Shown piece by piece: positions 42,353 to 52,796 of a stretch of 64,000 bases of DNA. Position 1 is the stretch's first letter. Each line of letters begins with the position of its first letter. The stretch covers positions 62,001 through 126,000 of the forward strand of contig JANQBS010000059.1 of NCBI GenBank assembly GCA_033085395.1, in the 5' to 3' direction. A program made the translations under genes and the position numbers. Origin of the DNA: Xanthoparmelia taractica (Eukaryota > Ascomycota > Lecanoromycetes > Lecanorales > Parmeliaceae). The notes beneath the pieces were generated by a model, which had not been told where the DNA came from, made no database searches, and saw only the letters and a list, made by a program, of their open reading frames with translations.

Positions 42353-43761
42353 ATGGACCCGACACCAGCTGGAAATATACCCAATCGCCAGCCGTTGGTG
42401 TTGGCGTTCACTATCACTATGACCGTGTTAGCAACTGTCGCCGTCGCTCTTCGTATCATAGCCAGAAGACTATCTGCCGCAGACTTCTGGTATGACGATT
42501 ACACGTGCCTCTTTGCTCTGGTAGGCATCACACAGCTGGGTGAATAAGTCGACATTAGGCTGATGCGTTCCGCAGATCATGTCTTATTTGACCGATGCTA
42601 CAGAATTTGCAGGTGGTTACCTCTTCACCAAACTTCGCCAGTGGTGTCGCTAAACGTCTTAAGGTCTGCACTATGGGTTTGGTTACCACGCGAAAGATCT
42701 TAACGAGCTCAGCGAATCAAGATATTTACTTGTACGTCCCCATTACGCTGTGCGCGAAAGTTTCGTGTTGACTCTTTCTATTACTCTAGATCCTCTACGT
42801 GTTGCAATTTGGCTATATCCTCACGGTCACCGCCGTCAAATTCTCCTTCCTCCTCTTCTACTGGCGTATATTCCGTACTCGTTCAAGGGCGTTTCGAATG
42901 TCATTGCTTGCTGTTGCAGCTTTCACCACGGCCTGGTTTCTGTCCACCCAGATAACACAGATTTTCCAATGCACACCCGTCAATTACTACTGGAATAGAC
43001 ATCTCCCAGGAGGCCATTGCATCAATGCTGTCCTATTCTATCTCGTCACATCAGCGTTCCTGCCAGTGCTCGAGTTTGCAATTCTGGGGCTTGCTGTGCC
43101 GGTTGTGTGGAGTTTGAAAATGTCGACTGTGAGGCAAGCTAGCATTGTCTTGATTTTCTCCCTCGGTACCTTGCAAGTATCTCTTTCCTTACTCACGGAC
43201 ACTATTAGGACTAATGATCTTAGCGTTTCGGTCTGCTGCATTGTCCGCCTGACTGTTCTACATGAGATAGATCCCAAGGATATCACATGTAACCCTCGCT
43301 ACCCACGCTACCGGCCCAATCATGGGCAACGGCTGACGGTGTTCCCAGGGACGAATGTCATCCCCGGCATCTGGAGCAACATCGAAGCAAGCATCGGCGT
43401 CGTCTGCTGCTGCCTCCCGACCATGGGTCCTTTGATCATCAGAATGAAAGGCGGCACTAGTCATGCTTCAATCACGGCTTGCGATAACGAGCGCAACGGC
43501 ACCGCCCCATGTACACTGCGTGGCGAAGGGTTTCAACGTATGGATGAACCCGGTTTTGCCACTTCTTACTCCAGCAGACCTCTTACCGCGAATGTTCACG
43601 CATTTGCACACGCGTCTTCGACCCCGGCTTCAGATGAGTATGAAATGAAAGGTATCAAGGTTACCAAGACTATGGATCAGAAGTCGGCAAGTGAAAACCA
43701 TCTGAACTTTCAGCTGGAAAACAGTACGGGACCGTCTACAAGTTCGCTGGGTTATGCGTGA
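42353..43761 (+). CDS. Rhodopsin-domain (PTH11-type) seven-helix membrane protein
   Basis: Exons 42353-42539, 42664-42731 and 42790 onward, with a further intron at 43289-43348 (60 nt, in frame) that restores DITWTNVIPGIWSNIEASIGVVC. The family signature is clear: ARRLSAADFWYDDYT, LHYGFGYHAKDLNEL, FGYILTVTAVKFSFLLFYWRIF, QIFQCTPVNYYWNR, GGHCINAV, and GIWSNIEASIGVVCCCLP. These fungal integral membrane proteins (PF20684-type) include PTH11-like GPCRs involved in surface sensing. Many are of unknown ligand. The C-terminal tail (residues after GPLIIR) is Ser/Thr-rich and cytosolic. One more intron near 43165-43230 is possible, since the sequence there is open but poorly conserved. Confidence 0.85.
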
Positions 43762-44441
43762 TTTCTTTTTGGGGAATTTGACAATTGGCAAATGAAAGCA
43801 CGGAATCGCGTGAAGAACAGAGCTATAGGGCAGGGGACTATCTTGAGAAGAAGTTGGCAACAGATACCGAATGGGTTCCATGTGCGCATACTCCTTTTTG
43901 TCTAGATACTTATAGCAGAATATGCTATATTATATAGATCCCAAATTCATGGAATCTAGGGGCTTTGCAGGCCTCGCTAGCAGTTACCGTTCCATGAATA
44001 CATAATCTGCGAGCGCGAGGGGGTTAGCGCAATTGGTAGAAAAGGAAAGTGGTCCCGGTCAGCGGTCCCCTTTTTGTCTGCGGCCTGCTCTTTTTGGCAA
44101 AAGGAGCGACGCTAATGTGCCATGATACCGCAGGGCTGAACAGAGCCTATCACTTACACTGAGGATGATGTCATTGATCATGCAAGTTTCAGGACGGGTG
44201 TGGGGGGTGGTGTGGTGGGGTTGCTTGAGGTACCTTACCTTACCTTAGCCATGCACGAGTTAGCTTGTCTTGGATAGATGTATGGGTAGATCAGCAATCC
44301 TTCTACCTCTGGGACCATCAAGTGTACTTCTTTTTTGTTGGGGGTGTGACAATCCCTTGAAGCAGCGCTCCAGGGGCTCCAGTTCTGAAACTTGCTTAAA
44401 GGAACGCAGTGTTCACTACAGCTTTCCTACAAGGGTGAGAT
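43762..44441. other. Intergenic region
   Basis: No gene. GTACCTTACCTTACCTTAGCC direct repeats (about 44231-44250) occur upstream of the methyltransferase. Confidence 0.45.
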
Positions 44442-45764
44442 ATGAATGTGTTTGACGATGATGCGCAATTAAAGGGTGAGAGAGACAGTGTGAAGGAAAG
44501 CAAAATGAAGAGTGAGGAGAAGGAGGATGCGTATCGTGTGGGTAGGGGTTTAAGACCTGCCGCGAGGTAAGGCTTCACTATCGTGTTTCCTACCCATTTT
44601 CGGTAGACTTACGGATATGCTCTGAAGCTGATGCTTCACTCTTTGCGCAGATTAACTTGTCAGCATTATCTGCTCAAGGATCAGCACGGATGGCTGTTGC
44701 ATCCCAAGATTCCGTTCGAACAGATTGTGAAAGAGAACGCAGGGGGTAAGGTGTGGGTTGCGGACGTGGGCACGGGAAATGGGTTGGTAGATACTGCTTT
44801 CTTTGACTGCTTGCCCATTGAACAAAAGAGAAAAAAAAAAAAAAAAAACAGTAAAAAGGAGAAAGGAAAACGAGAGAAGGAAAAACCACATTGAACACCC
44901 TATCGTATAACCCTTTGGGTCAATCGGTCATGCTGACAGTGTATTCAGTATCTGGCCGATAGACCTCGCCTGCTCACTTCCCTTGTATCCCAAGACGGAT
45001 GTCCACATTGACGGCGTAGACATATCCGCTGCCCAATTCGCACATCCGTCATCGCTGCCAGATAATGTCACACTTTCGACGCTGGACATCCTGTCGCCTG
45101 TTCTTGAAACACACAGGGAGAAGTATCACATCATCCACATACGGTACTTCTGTCTTGTGGCGACGGACGAGAATGTACCGATAATCCTCAAGCATGCGAT
45201 GGAGATGCTGAGTACGTCGAGCGCTTCCTCTCACCCACGATTCATCCCAATCTCTTGCATCCATCAACAATGACCGAAAGACATCCTTAATTGCACTAAG
45301 CATATATTCTCTACCCTATAAAACCTATAATGACCTCCGCCCCCATAGGACCAGGCGGCTATCTCCACTGGACCGAACGCGACTACTACTCCCGCCAACC
45401 CTACCCCTTGAACTCCGCGCCCGGTCCCACCTCCTCCTACAACCCCCCGCCAGCCTGGGCCTCCATAACCCAATACATGCGTGCCCGCTACCCGTCCTTT
45501 TCCTGGATCCCAAACCTGGCGACGTATTTCCCACCGGCTGGCCTAGACGTGATAGCAGCAGAATCTATCAAAGCGCCTTTGAGGCTAAGACATGCCTGGA
45601 TCGAAAATGCCTTGGGTGCGTGGGCCGATTTTGCGGAATCGATTAAGGATGAGAGGGAGAGGCAGGATTTCAGACGGTGGGTTGGGGAGGCGTGGGAAGA
45701 GGGGTTGGGAGGGTGGGCACCTAGGTGGGAAGTTGTAAATGTTGTGGGGAAGAAGGGGGAGTAG
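44442..45764 (+). CDS. SAM-dependent methyltransferase, LaeA/UMTA-like
   Basis: Four exons, 44442-44566, 44651-44782, 44949-45211 and 45349-45764, sum to 311 residues in phase. The joined motif GRGLRPAARLTCQHYLLKDQ is typical of the fungal LaeA-like group. Motif I is VADVGTGNG|IWPIDLA, split by intron 2. Then VDISAAQFAHPSSLPDNVTL, HIRYFCLV, and RPGGYLHWTE (post-II/III region, joined over intron 3). Such proteins are either small-molecule methyltransferases or regulators of secondary metabolism. This one lacks a long N-terminal regulatory extension. Intron 2 contains an 18-A run. Confidence 0.87.
44831..44848. repeat. Poly-A tract inside intron 2
   Basis: Eighteen consecutive A residues between exons 2 and 3 of the methyltransferase, on the coding strand. 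Prone to slippage and to assembly error. Confidence 0.85.
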
Positions 45765-45867
45765 CGTGGTAAGGGAAGGGGTCGTACTGATTTGAAGGGG
45801 AGACCATTGGGGAGGAATTGTCGGCTAGTAGTACGTGCTCAACCAGCATTTCTACCATTCAATGATA

Positions 45868-46711
45868 TCAAATCGTAGACTGTATGTGCTCTAGAATCGC
45901 ATACGGCGTGGTGCTCGGTCTGAAGATGAAGCATAATTCGTCGTAAACGACCGACTCGCCCTGCCTCCCTTCCAGTACCATGGAGATCTTCTCTGCGGTC
46001 GTGAACCCAAGTCTTTCATAAAGCGACTTGGCATCCATGGTACTTTCGAGGTAGGCAGGAATTTTATCCTGAACGCACCGTTGGAGGCCCCATTGCAATA
46101 GCAGTGAAGCTGCACCACGACGTTCGTGGAGCGGATGTGTGGCTATGAAGGTGAGGCCTGGTATTGTGTAAGTACTGTCCTTTCTGACGACTGCGTCGGC
46201 AAAGAGCCCTCGAAAAATGCAGAAATTATCAGCTCGATGTGGAATAAAATCATCCTATCGTCCGAATTTTCCTTTCATACAACAAGACTAATGTAAATAC
46301 AGCATCATGTAGATTGATTGCACGTTACAACTTACGATAACATGGCACCTCCCCAATCACCCTGTCTTTCGCACTCTCCACCACCCCGGCCCACCGATCC
46401 AATACTTCCCAATCTGTCCCCTCGGGCCACAACCACGGCGCCTCCGCATAGATTTCCCCGTCTTGCCGAACCGGCAAGCTCCACTTGGCAAAACTGATCA
46501 CCTCGTCTTCGTCCCTTACGACGAGAACAGCAATCTTCGGATCTTTGATGTCGGCTAGGGCTTTTTCTGCGATGCAAATTTGGAGTTTTTCGCGGATTGC
46601 TGGGGTGGGGAATTGGGCGAGAAGCATGGCATTAGTGCCGAAGGCGGCCATGTGGATGGCGGCGATGCGGGACGCGTCGGTCTCTGAAGCCGCGGAGACG
46701 TGGAGAGGCAT
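45868..46711 (-). CDS. GNAT-family N-acetyltransferase
   Basis: Two exons, 46711-46336 and 46208-45868, joined in phase (YR|LFADAV), give 238 residues. The N-terminal half starts MPLHVSAASETDASRIAAIHMAAF, the usual fungal GNAT opening. The acetyl-CoA-binding motif A lies in GLTFIATHPLHERRGAASLLLQWG (R-R-G-A loop). YLESTMDAKSLYERLGF is the motif B region. Substrate is not predictable. It is followed closely (~440 bp) by another acetyltransferase-type gene, but the two are not similar in sequence. Confidence 0.88.
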
Positions 46712-47147
46712 TCGGAGCGTGATTTGCTTGTATTTTCTACTGTTCTGTTATGAGGATCACCGGTTTATTGTATGGGCCGTGGACGGGTTCTTCTTTGACT
46801 TATTCCCAGGTCCGAAGTCAAACCGACACGGCGAGATCGTGTAGAGTGGAAAAAGCCATGATTTCACTTGTATCTACATTTGCCTACATTTGCTGGCACA
46901 CACTGGTTCGCTTGTTATTGGATTGGAGGATTCAGTGGTCTCATATGTAGTATGAATTGATTGCTTGATTGATTAGAGAAACGCCAAGACGCTTAGTCAG
47001 CTTGCGGCGTAAACGGCCTCCTATTGGCTGAATTCCAACACTTGTGGACAGTACAGGTGCAACCCTACGCAAAACAGATAATACGGCGCCTCTGGCTATG
47101 CAAGCTTTCAGTCCGTAGACATTATAACGTCACTAACAAACGTGGTA
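46712..47147. other. Intergenic gap
   Basis: 5' region of the GNAT gene and 3' flank of the LYC1-like gene. No gene seen. Confidence 0.45.
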
Positions 47148-48302
47148 TCAGCACCACCCGTACTTCTCATTACCAAGCCACTCCAGTTCATCCTCCTTGC
47201 CACTACCTTCCCCGTACCATAGAAGGCTAGCGATACCCTCATGTTGCCGCTCTACCCTGCGATGCTGAATCCCTGTTTCCTTAACCATTTCTAGAGCCAG
47301 AGGAGAAGGATCCCACATCAACACACGCTGCAGCTTCCACCGGGCGGCCTCATCCTGGGCAGCTTGCAGAATGGCATTCATATATTCGACTTGCCTTTCT
47401 CGGCTTGTAGTAGCTTGATTCTGGACTACTAGCCGTAACACGTAAAGAGTATTCCCAGAAGCAGCAGACTCTGGGTCTCCATAGAAGCGATGTGTCCAAA
47501 TGGCCCATATTCTATTGCCAGTATCTCCCACAATCGCTCCTTTGACACGGGGTTGCTGTCCGAAGAGCTTTTCGCAAACAAACTCTTCTTTCTTGTGATG
47601 CCAAAGCATGTGATCAAGATCTGGCACGATCATCATTCGTGTCTTCCATTTTGATGATGGGCTAGCCAAATTTTTCCGAATCATGGCTTCATCTTCTTCA
47701 CAAAGTCGTTGAAGGTCTCGGGACAGAAGCTGGGTAGCTCTGGGTTCCCTCGGGCCCGAGGATGGGTCGAGCTCGATGTGAGTGTTATTAGGATACGGGT
47801 GCCATCCAAGATCTGTGTAGTACTTCTTCCCAATATCGGAGTAGAGCACACTTCCAATCGAGTCCGTATCCTCGGTCTGGAAAGTGCGTAAGGTTTTAGC
47901 CAACTCCCTCATCAGGCGTGAGCCATATCCACGAAGCCGGAATTCTGGATTGCAGAATACACTGGCAACACCATGGATGACCTTTTCGCTAAGGTTGCCG
48001 TTGCTGTCACTTACGAATGCGCGCTTGCGGAATGTTTCACAGGAGCATAAAATAGGCCGCTGGCCAGGTGGCAGGGTCTTGTCAGTCAATATCCAGTTGG
48101 TCATTACTCCGTTCTTTGCTAAAGGCACGGTGGTCAAATAAGCTGATTCCTCGAGATATTGCGGTAGGGATAGGGCATCTGTCCAGGCCAGGGAGCTGAG
48201 CCTCCAGACAACTTGACATTCGTCAGCGGTAGGATGTGTGAGATGAAGAAAAGAAGACCGTGCATCTGGTAATGCTGCTGGGATTGTATCCAATGCGTCC
48301 AT
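47148..48302 (-). CDS. LYC1-like lysine N-acetyltransferase
   Basis: A single exon of 384 residues from Met 48302 (MDALDTIPAALPDARSSF). The same frame is open further upstream to 48755, but that stretch is Cys/Ser-rich and has a TATA-like ATATTTATATATAT immediately before 48302, so I place the start there. The acetyl-CoA region is VFCNPEFRLRGYGSRLMRELAKTL (R-G-Y-G-S), followed by VLYSDIGKKYYTDLGW, characteristic of fungal LYC1 (lysine acetyltransferase of lysine catabolism). The C-terminal half (MIVPDLDHMLWHHKKEEF, ...) is the family's second domain. Function by family only. Confidence 0.85.
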   Translation of the reverse strand: MDALDTIPAALPDARSSFLHLTHPTADECQVVWRLSSLAWTDALSLPQYLEESAYLTTVPLAKNGVMTNWILTDKTLPPGQRPILCSCETFRKRAFVSDSNGNLSEKVIHGVASVFCNPEFRLRGYGSRLMRELAKTLRTFQTEDTDSIGSVLYSDIGKKYYTDLGWHPYPNNTHIELDPSSGPREPRATQLLSRDLQRLCEEDEAMIRKNLASPSSKWKTRMMIVPDLDHMLWHHKKEEFVCEKLFGQQPRVKGAIVGDTGNRIWAIWTHRFYGDPESAASGNTLYVLRLVVQNQATTSRERQVEYMNAILQAAQDEAARWKLQRVLMWDPSPLALEMVKETGIQHRRVERQHEGIASLLWYGEGSGKEDELEWLGNEKYGWC

Positions 48303-49208
48303 ATTTATATATATCCAGGGTGCTCTGACGAAGTACCAAAAAATTCGAGATACAGCTGATACGAAAAACGCCATAAGCCGATGGAATATGTAGCAATCAT
48401 AAATGCAGTTGAGGCCCAGCCATGCACCGACCAGGCTTACAGCACACCTCGAAACAGCCAAATGTGATGGTGCGATGTAGCTGCATATGCAACTCGGTTG
48501 CAGTTCACACCCCCACTCGAAGCTTGCCCCCCATGTTGGGTTCGAAGTAACCGAAGCGGCAAAATCAAACACATATAATACGGCATTGGTGATGCCTTCT
48601 CGAGGTTGATGAAGCTTGGGCATACAGAAGCCTTCTCTATTTGACATTTTCGGAGTGGCCTTCGCTTTTCGATCTTGACTATTGTAGAGAGCGCTGGGTG
48701 GTTGTTTGTGTTTGCGCGGGCTTGATGTCGCATGCGCTAGCGCTAGCTCAGTCACTAGACCTAATATTGCTGCTCAACCTGGACCAATGCATACATATCT
48801 ATTTCCGGGGTACAAAGCTGACCAGACGGGGTCCAATCATCGATGCTGATCCTGCACTCCCCCTGCCCTTTCCCTGCATACATTATAATACCCAGGTGTG
48901 ATTGGTGAAACAATGCCAGCTACTCAGCCTTGTTGTGCTGGTTGCCCTTTTTTCGCTCTGGAGCGAAGCGCCACCAGCGGGGCAGTGCTACTCCCCTCAG
49001 ACCCATCCGTTGATTGCTGGCTTGCTTACGAGAAATTGTGCAATTCTTTCCCTTGGCTCTAGATCTGAATGTAGAGGATTTTCGTGAGCAAAGATAAGAG
49101 GCAACGCAGAGTATGGTCTATGCCTTCAATGACGTGCTCTAACATCGACTCATAGCGATTGCTTTGCGCTGACTCCACCGCAAGGCATACTGGTAATGCA
49201 CAGCAAAT
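48303..49208. other. Intergenic region
   Basis: Divergent 5' regions of the LYC1-like gene and the ankyrin gene. It includes a TATA-like run near 48303-48318. The open upstream frame of the LYC1-like gene lies here but is judged noncoding. Confidence 0.45.
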
Positions 49209-52009
49209 ATGGATCCTATAACCGCCCTAGGCTTAGTATCCTCTGTATCACAGCTCCTCCAGGCTACTGGCTCGCTCCTGGAACTGATTAAAACCTTCAA
49301 AGATGCAGAAAAAGAAATTGTTGAAATCTTCAACGATATCACGATGTTTGATGAAGCTCTCAAGGGCTTCGACCGCGTGCTGCGGAGCCGCCAAACGAAA
49401 CACAACATATCTGGAAGGGTAATCAATAGTGCGCTTGAGGACGCTTTCGCAACAATACATGATCTGGAAATGCGACTTGTACAAGTGTCGAAGTCCGAAG
49501 TCTCACCTCTGCGCCGAATGAAGTGGGTGCAACATAAATCAAGCCTCAAAAAGCTTCACGACCGCATCAAAGAGCAGTGTGCGATGCTGCAAAGCTTCTT
49601 GGCATTAGCACATGCGTTCGTGGCCCCTCAGTCTCCACTCTGATTACAGATTGACTCATGTACGTCTTCAGGGAGACATTTCTCGCGGTCTGTAGCCAAT
49701 ATCCAGAGTTTCTCCAAATCGGTGCAACAGATGGAGAAAGCGATTCCCTATCTCTGCAGGGTTCTATAATCTCTGAACCTTCGACACTTGCATCTGGCAG
49801 CTCGATATCCTCTCTTCGAAGAATATCTATCGATACTACTGCCTCATCTGTTGAAAGCTCGGTAGCGTCACTGCAGGGGCTTTCAATTGATACTTCACCG
49901 ACATCTCCCTTGGTTCAGAACTTTGTAGACAGCGTCCATGTCCACAATAAGACAGATCAGACGAAAAATATTGGAGATAATTCAATAGACGCCATAGCGA
50001 TTCGTCGAGCGTGCCGATATGACTGTTTTTGCAAATGCCATGCACAGAGTATACCTTTTCCAATCCGAGGTTTCTCAAGGGTCAAACCTCTGCAGTATCA
50101 GTGTAACGAGCTCAGCTGTCAAGGCGCAAAACCATCTAGAGATATGGTCGAGGTCCCTTCCAACTTCTTCCGAAAAGCCATTTCACAGGTGATGTCATCC
50201 AAGAGTATTAAGGTTCGCTATGACTTGAACACTTATCGAATGGTGTCGGAGGGGTCCGACGCTATGCGATACGTAAAGCACGGGAATCTGGAGAAGCTGA
50301 AAACCTGCATCAGGACTGGCGAGGCAACTTTATGGGATACGGCACCAGATGGATGGTCTCTTCTCCATGTAAGTCCAAGATTAGACAATATGAGACAAGC
50401 TGAGAAGGTCTAGACGGCTGCCTACAATCGCCAATTACCCATCGTCAAATACCTTCTAGAACTTGGTGCCGACACGGAAGCGGCTGACATTGGGACACGG
50501 TTTGTTGCAATCCATTACGTCTTCTAAGATCACGAAGCTGACACTTGAACAATAGCAAACCTGCTGACCTCGCGATCTTGAGATCGCTGAGCGCAGACTC
50601 CACACATAATGAACAAGATATTGTGGAGGTGTTTTCTCAGAAAGACGATTATATCAATGATTTCGAATTCACGCCCATTCACATTGCTGTTCTTGACTTA
50701 TATGAACCTACAGATTTGGAGCATCCCACCCTTGAACAGTAAGTAATGTCTAGAATTGAGTTGCTCCTCCCTCGAAGCAAATCCTTCCATGAGCTCTGAG
50801 AGCTTTCATTTTTCATGTTTGTGTTTACGAATCACAAATTGTATCTCGTAGTTTATGTTATCTCTTTGTTCAAGCAATACTGACCCTAAAATTAGGCTGA
50901 TAGACTTCCTCGACGAAGCTAACAACGCTCCTGCGGGAACAGACTGGACTAAGTGGAAGACAAGATACCGGAAGAGGTCTCCGTTATTTGGTGAAATTAT
51001 TGAGCTTTTCCGAGCTTCGGCGTCTGGCAAACCCAAAGCCCAGAAAATTATCCACAATCTTCTTGATCAGAAAGACAGGAAGTACTGCTGGACGCCCTTA
51101 CACTGGGCCAGTTCCGCAGGACGAGAAGATAAAATGAAGGTTCTTATGGACAACGGTGCAGACCCCTTCATACTATCTAATCTGGATGCCAACATCATAC
51201 ACGCTGCAGCAGAGTCCAAGACATTGAATGGCCTAGCCGGCGCTCTTGAGATCTGGAAACGACATCCTCAGCGCCTGAATATTAACCAAGCCAATCGCTG
51301 GGCGGAGACGCCATTGCATGTGGCCGCCTGGGGATCTGCGGAATGTGTAAGGCTTCTCTTGGCAGCAGGAGCGGACCGAAATGCTCGACAAGAGGACCTG
51401 CAAGTTCCGCTTCATTGTGCAGGCCTGTCGACGCAAGGCGGTATCAGACGAGAAATCGTTGCTCTACTTTGTGGCGGAGAAAATGGACCCCACATCAATG
51501 CGCAAGATGTCGACGGCCGGCCACCAATATTCGACTTCTTAGATGATCCCAAGTGCATGGAGGTATTAATTGACGCTGGAGCGAGACTCGATCTACTCGA
51601 TACGTCCGGGAGGAGCGCATTCCACCACGCGTGTATACAGGACGAAAACCAATCCCTCAAGTTGCTGCTATGTTTATCACCCCCTGGCTCTGTAATGGTC
51701 ACCGTGAAAGACCACGACGGCAACAGTGCGCTCATCCAGGCTCTTCTCCATGGGAGTGTAGAGTGTGCGATGACTTTGCTGAAATTCGATAACGTGGGAG
51801 ACGTTGTCGGTCAAGACGGATGGACAGCAGCCCACCATGCTGCGAGATTGGGCAATGCCGACGTGTTGGAGGCGGTGTTGAAGCATCGAAGTTTCGTCAA
51901 AGACAGGGAGACTATTAATGGGAAGACTGTTGAAATCGTGGCTATGGAGGCGGGGAATTGGTGTGGGAAAGTGAAAGAGCTGCTCAGAAGGTACAACTCC
52001 GTGTCGTGA
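49209..52009 (+). CDS. Ankyrin-repeat protein with fungal PigL_N-type N-terminal domain
   Basis: Five exons, 49209-49630, 49672-50368, 50414-50499, 50556-50738 and 50896-52009, sum to 833 residues. Intron 1 is only 41 nt. Residues 1-140 start MDPITALGLVSSVSQLLQATG and form a helical bundle typical of the fungal N-terminal domain found in STAND/NLR-like and ankyrin proteins. A Ser-rich linker (repeated SLRRISIDTTASSVESS / LQGLSIDTSPTS) and a Cys-cluster (CRYDCFCKCHA) follow. From ~340 come ankyrin repeats: DGWSLLH|TAAYNRQLPIVKYLLELGAD, TPLHWASSAGREDKMKVLMDNGADPF, ETPLHVAAWGSAECVRLLLAAGADRNA, GRSAFHHACIQ and others. A protein-interaction or heterokaryon-incompatibility/immune-like role is inference. 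Confidence 0.87.
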
Positions 52010-52796
52010 TGCTTCCAACCTCGACAGCATACAAGCTTCAGAGAAAAGAAGTAGTCCAAGCGGTTTAGGTCCCGCAGCTATCGACCAGGCTAGCACCAAA
52101 CATGAGGGTTCCCGTTGTCGAACAATCCCCGAAGGTTTCATAGTCATCGACAACCATATCACGGGGTGGGTGCCTCCTCGAATCGACGCCAGGATTTGAT
52201 TTTCAGCGCCTCAGAAGACCGCTTCCACAACACAAGAGCTCTTTGGGGAGCGAAAAGAGCGATATCTCCAAAGGCCTTCGAAAGTAGAAGTTCTAGGCAC
52301 CTATAGTGTGCAGCGAGGTGAAGTGACGAAGATATATTGAACGAGGAGGTAAGGTGAACGAAGGGCATCTCAAGGGATCTAGTATAAAGATCCTTGATAC
52401 CTGATAGGTTGGGTACCAGGGGTTCCTGTCGAAGAACGGAGTTGTTGCCGGCATTGCATGCCGATGCTGGTGAGTCAAGACAAGGGTGGATGCGTGTGCT
52501 TGTTGGCAAGAGGTGCTTTACCTTAGTGAAAATGTCGTTGAGCAGCTAATTTTAACCTTAGACTAAAAATACTGGTATTAGACACTGGATCCCTTGACTA
52601 TGGTTTCCTTGAAAAGGCCAGCCACGCGTCTAGCTTACAAACAGCTCGTCAGTGGTCGGTTCAAGAGCTTTGATCTCTTCTAGACCCAAGCCCAAAACTC
52701 GCCAGGCCGACTATGACAATATTTCATTCTCAATCTATGCATATCTATAAAGAACTACTCCTCAGCTCACTTATTCACGATACTCTCTCACACCCT
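52010..52796. other. Intergenic region
   Basis: About 0.8 kb between the ankyrin gene and the PKS relict. No gene seen. Confidence 0.45.

Noticed and set aside
44018..44090. tRNA-like stretch with TTAGCGCAATTGGTAG (A-box-like) and a later T run
   Set aside because: No convincing B box, anticodon arm or acceptor pairing could be formed.
48303..48755. N-terminal extension of the LYC1-like protein
   Set aside because: Open in frame but Cys/Ser-rich with no homologue-like blocks; a TATA-like run sits just before Met 48302.
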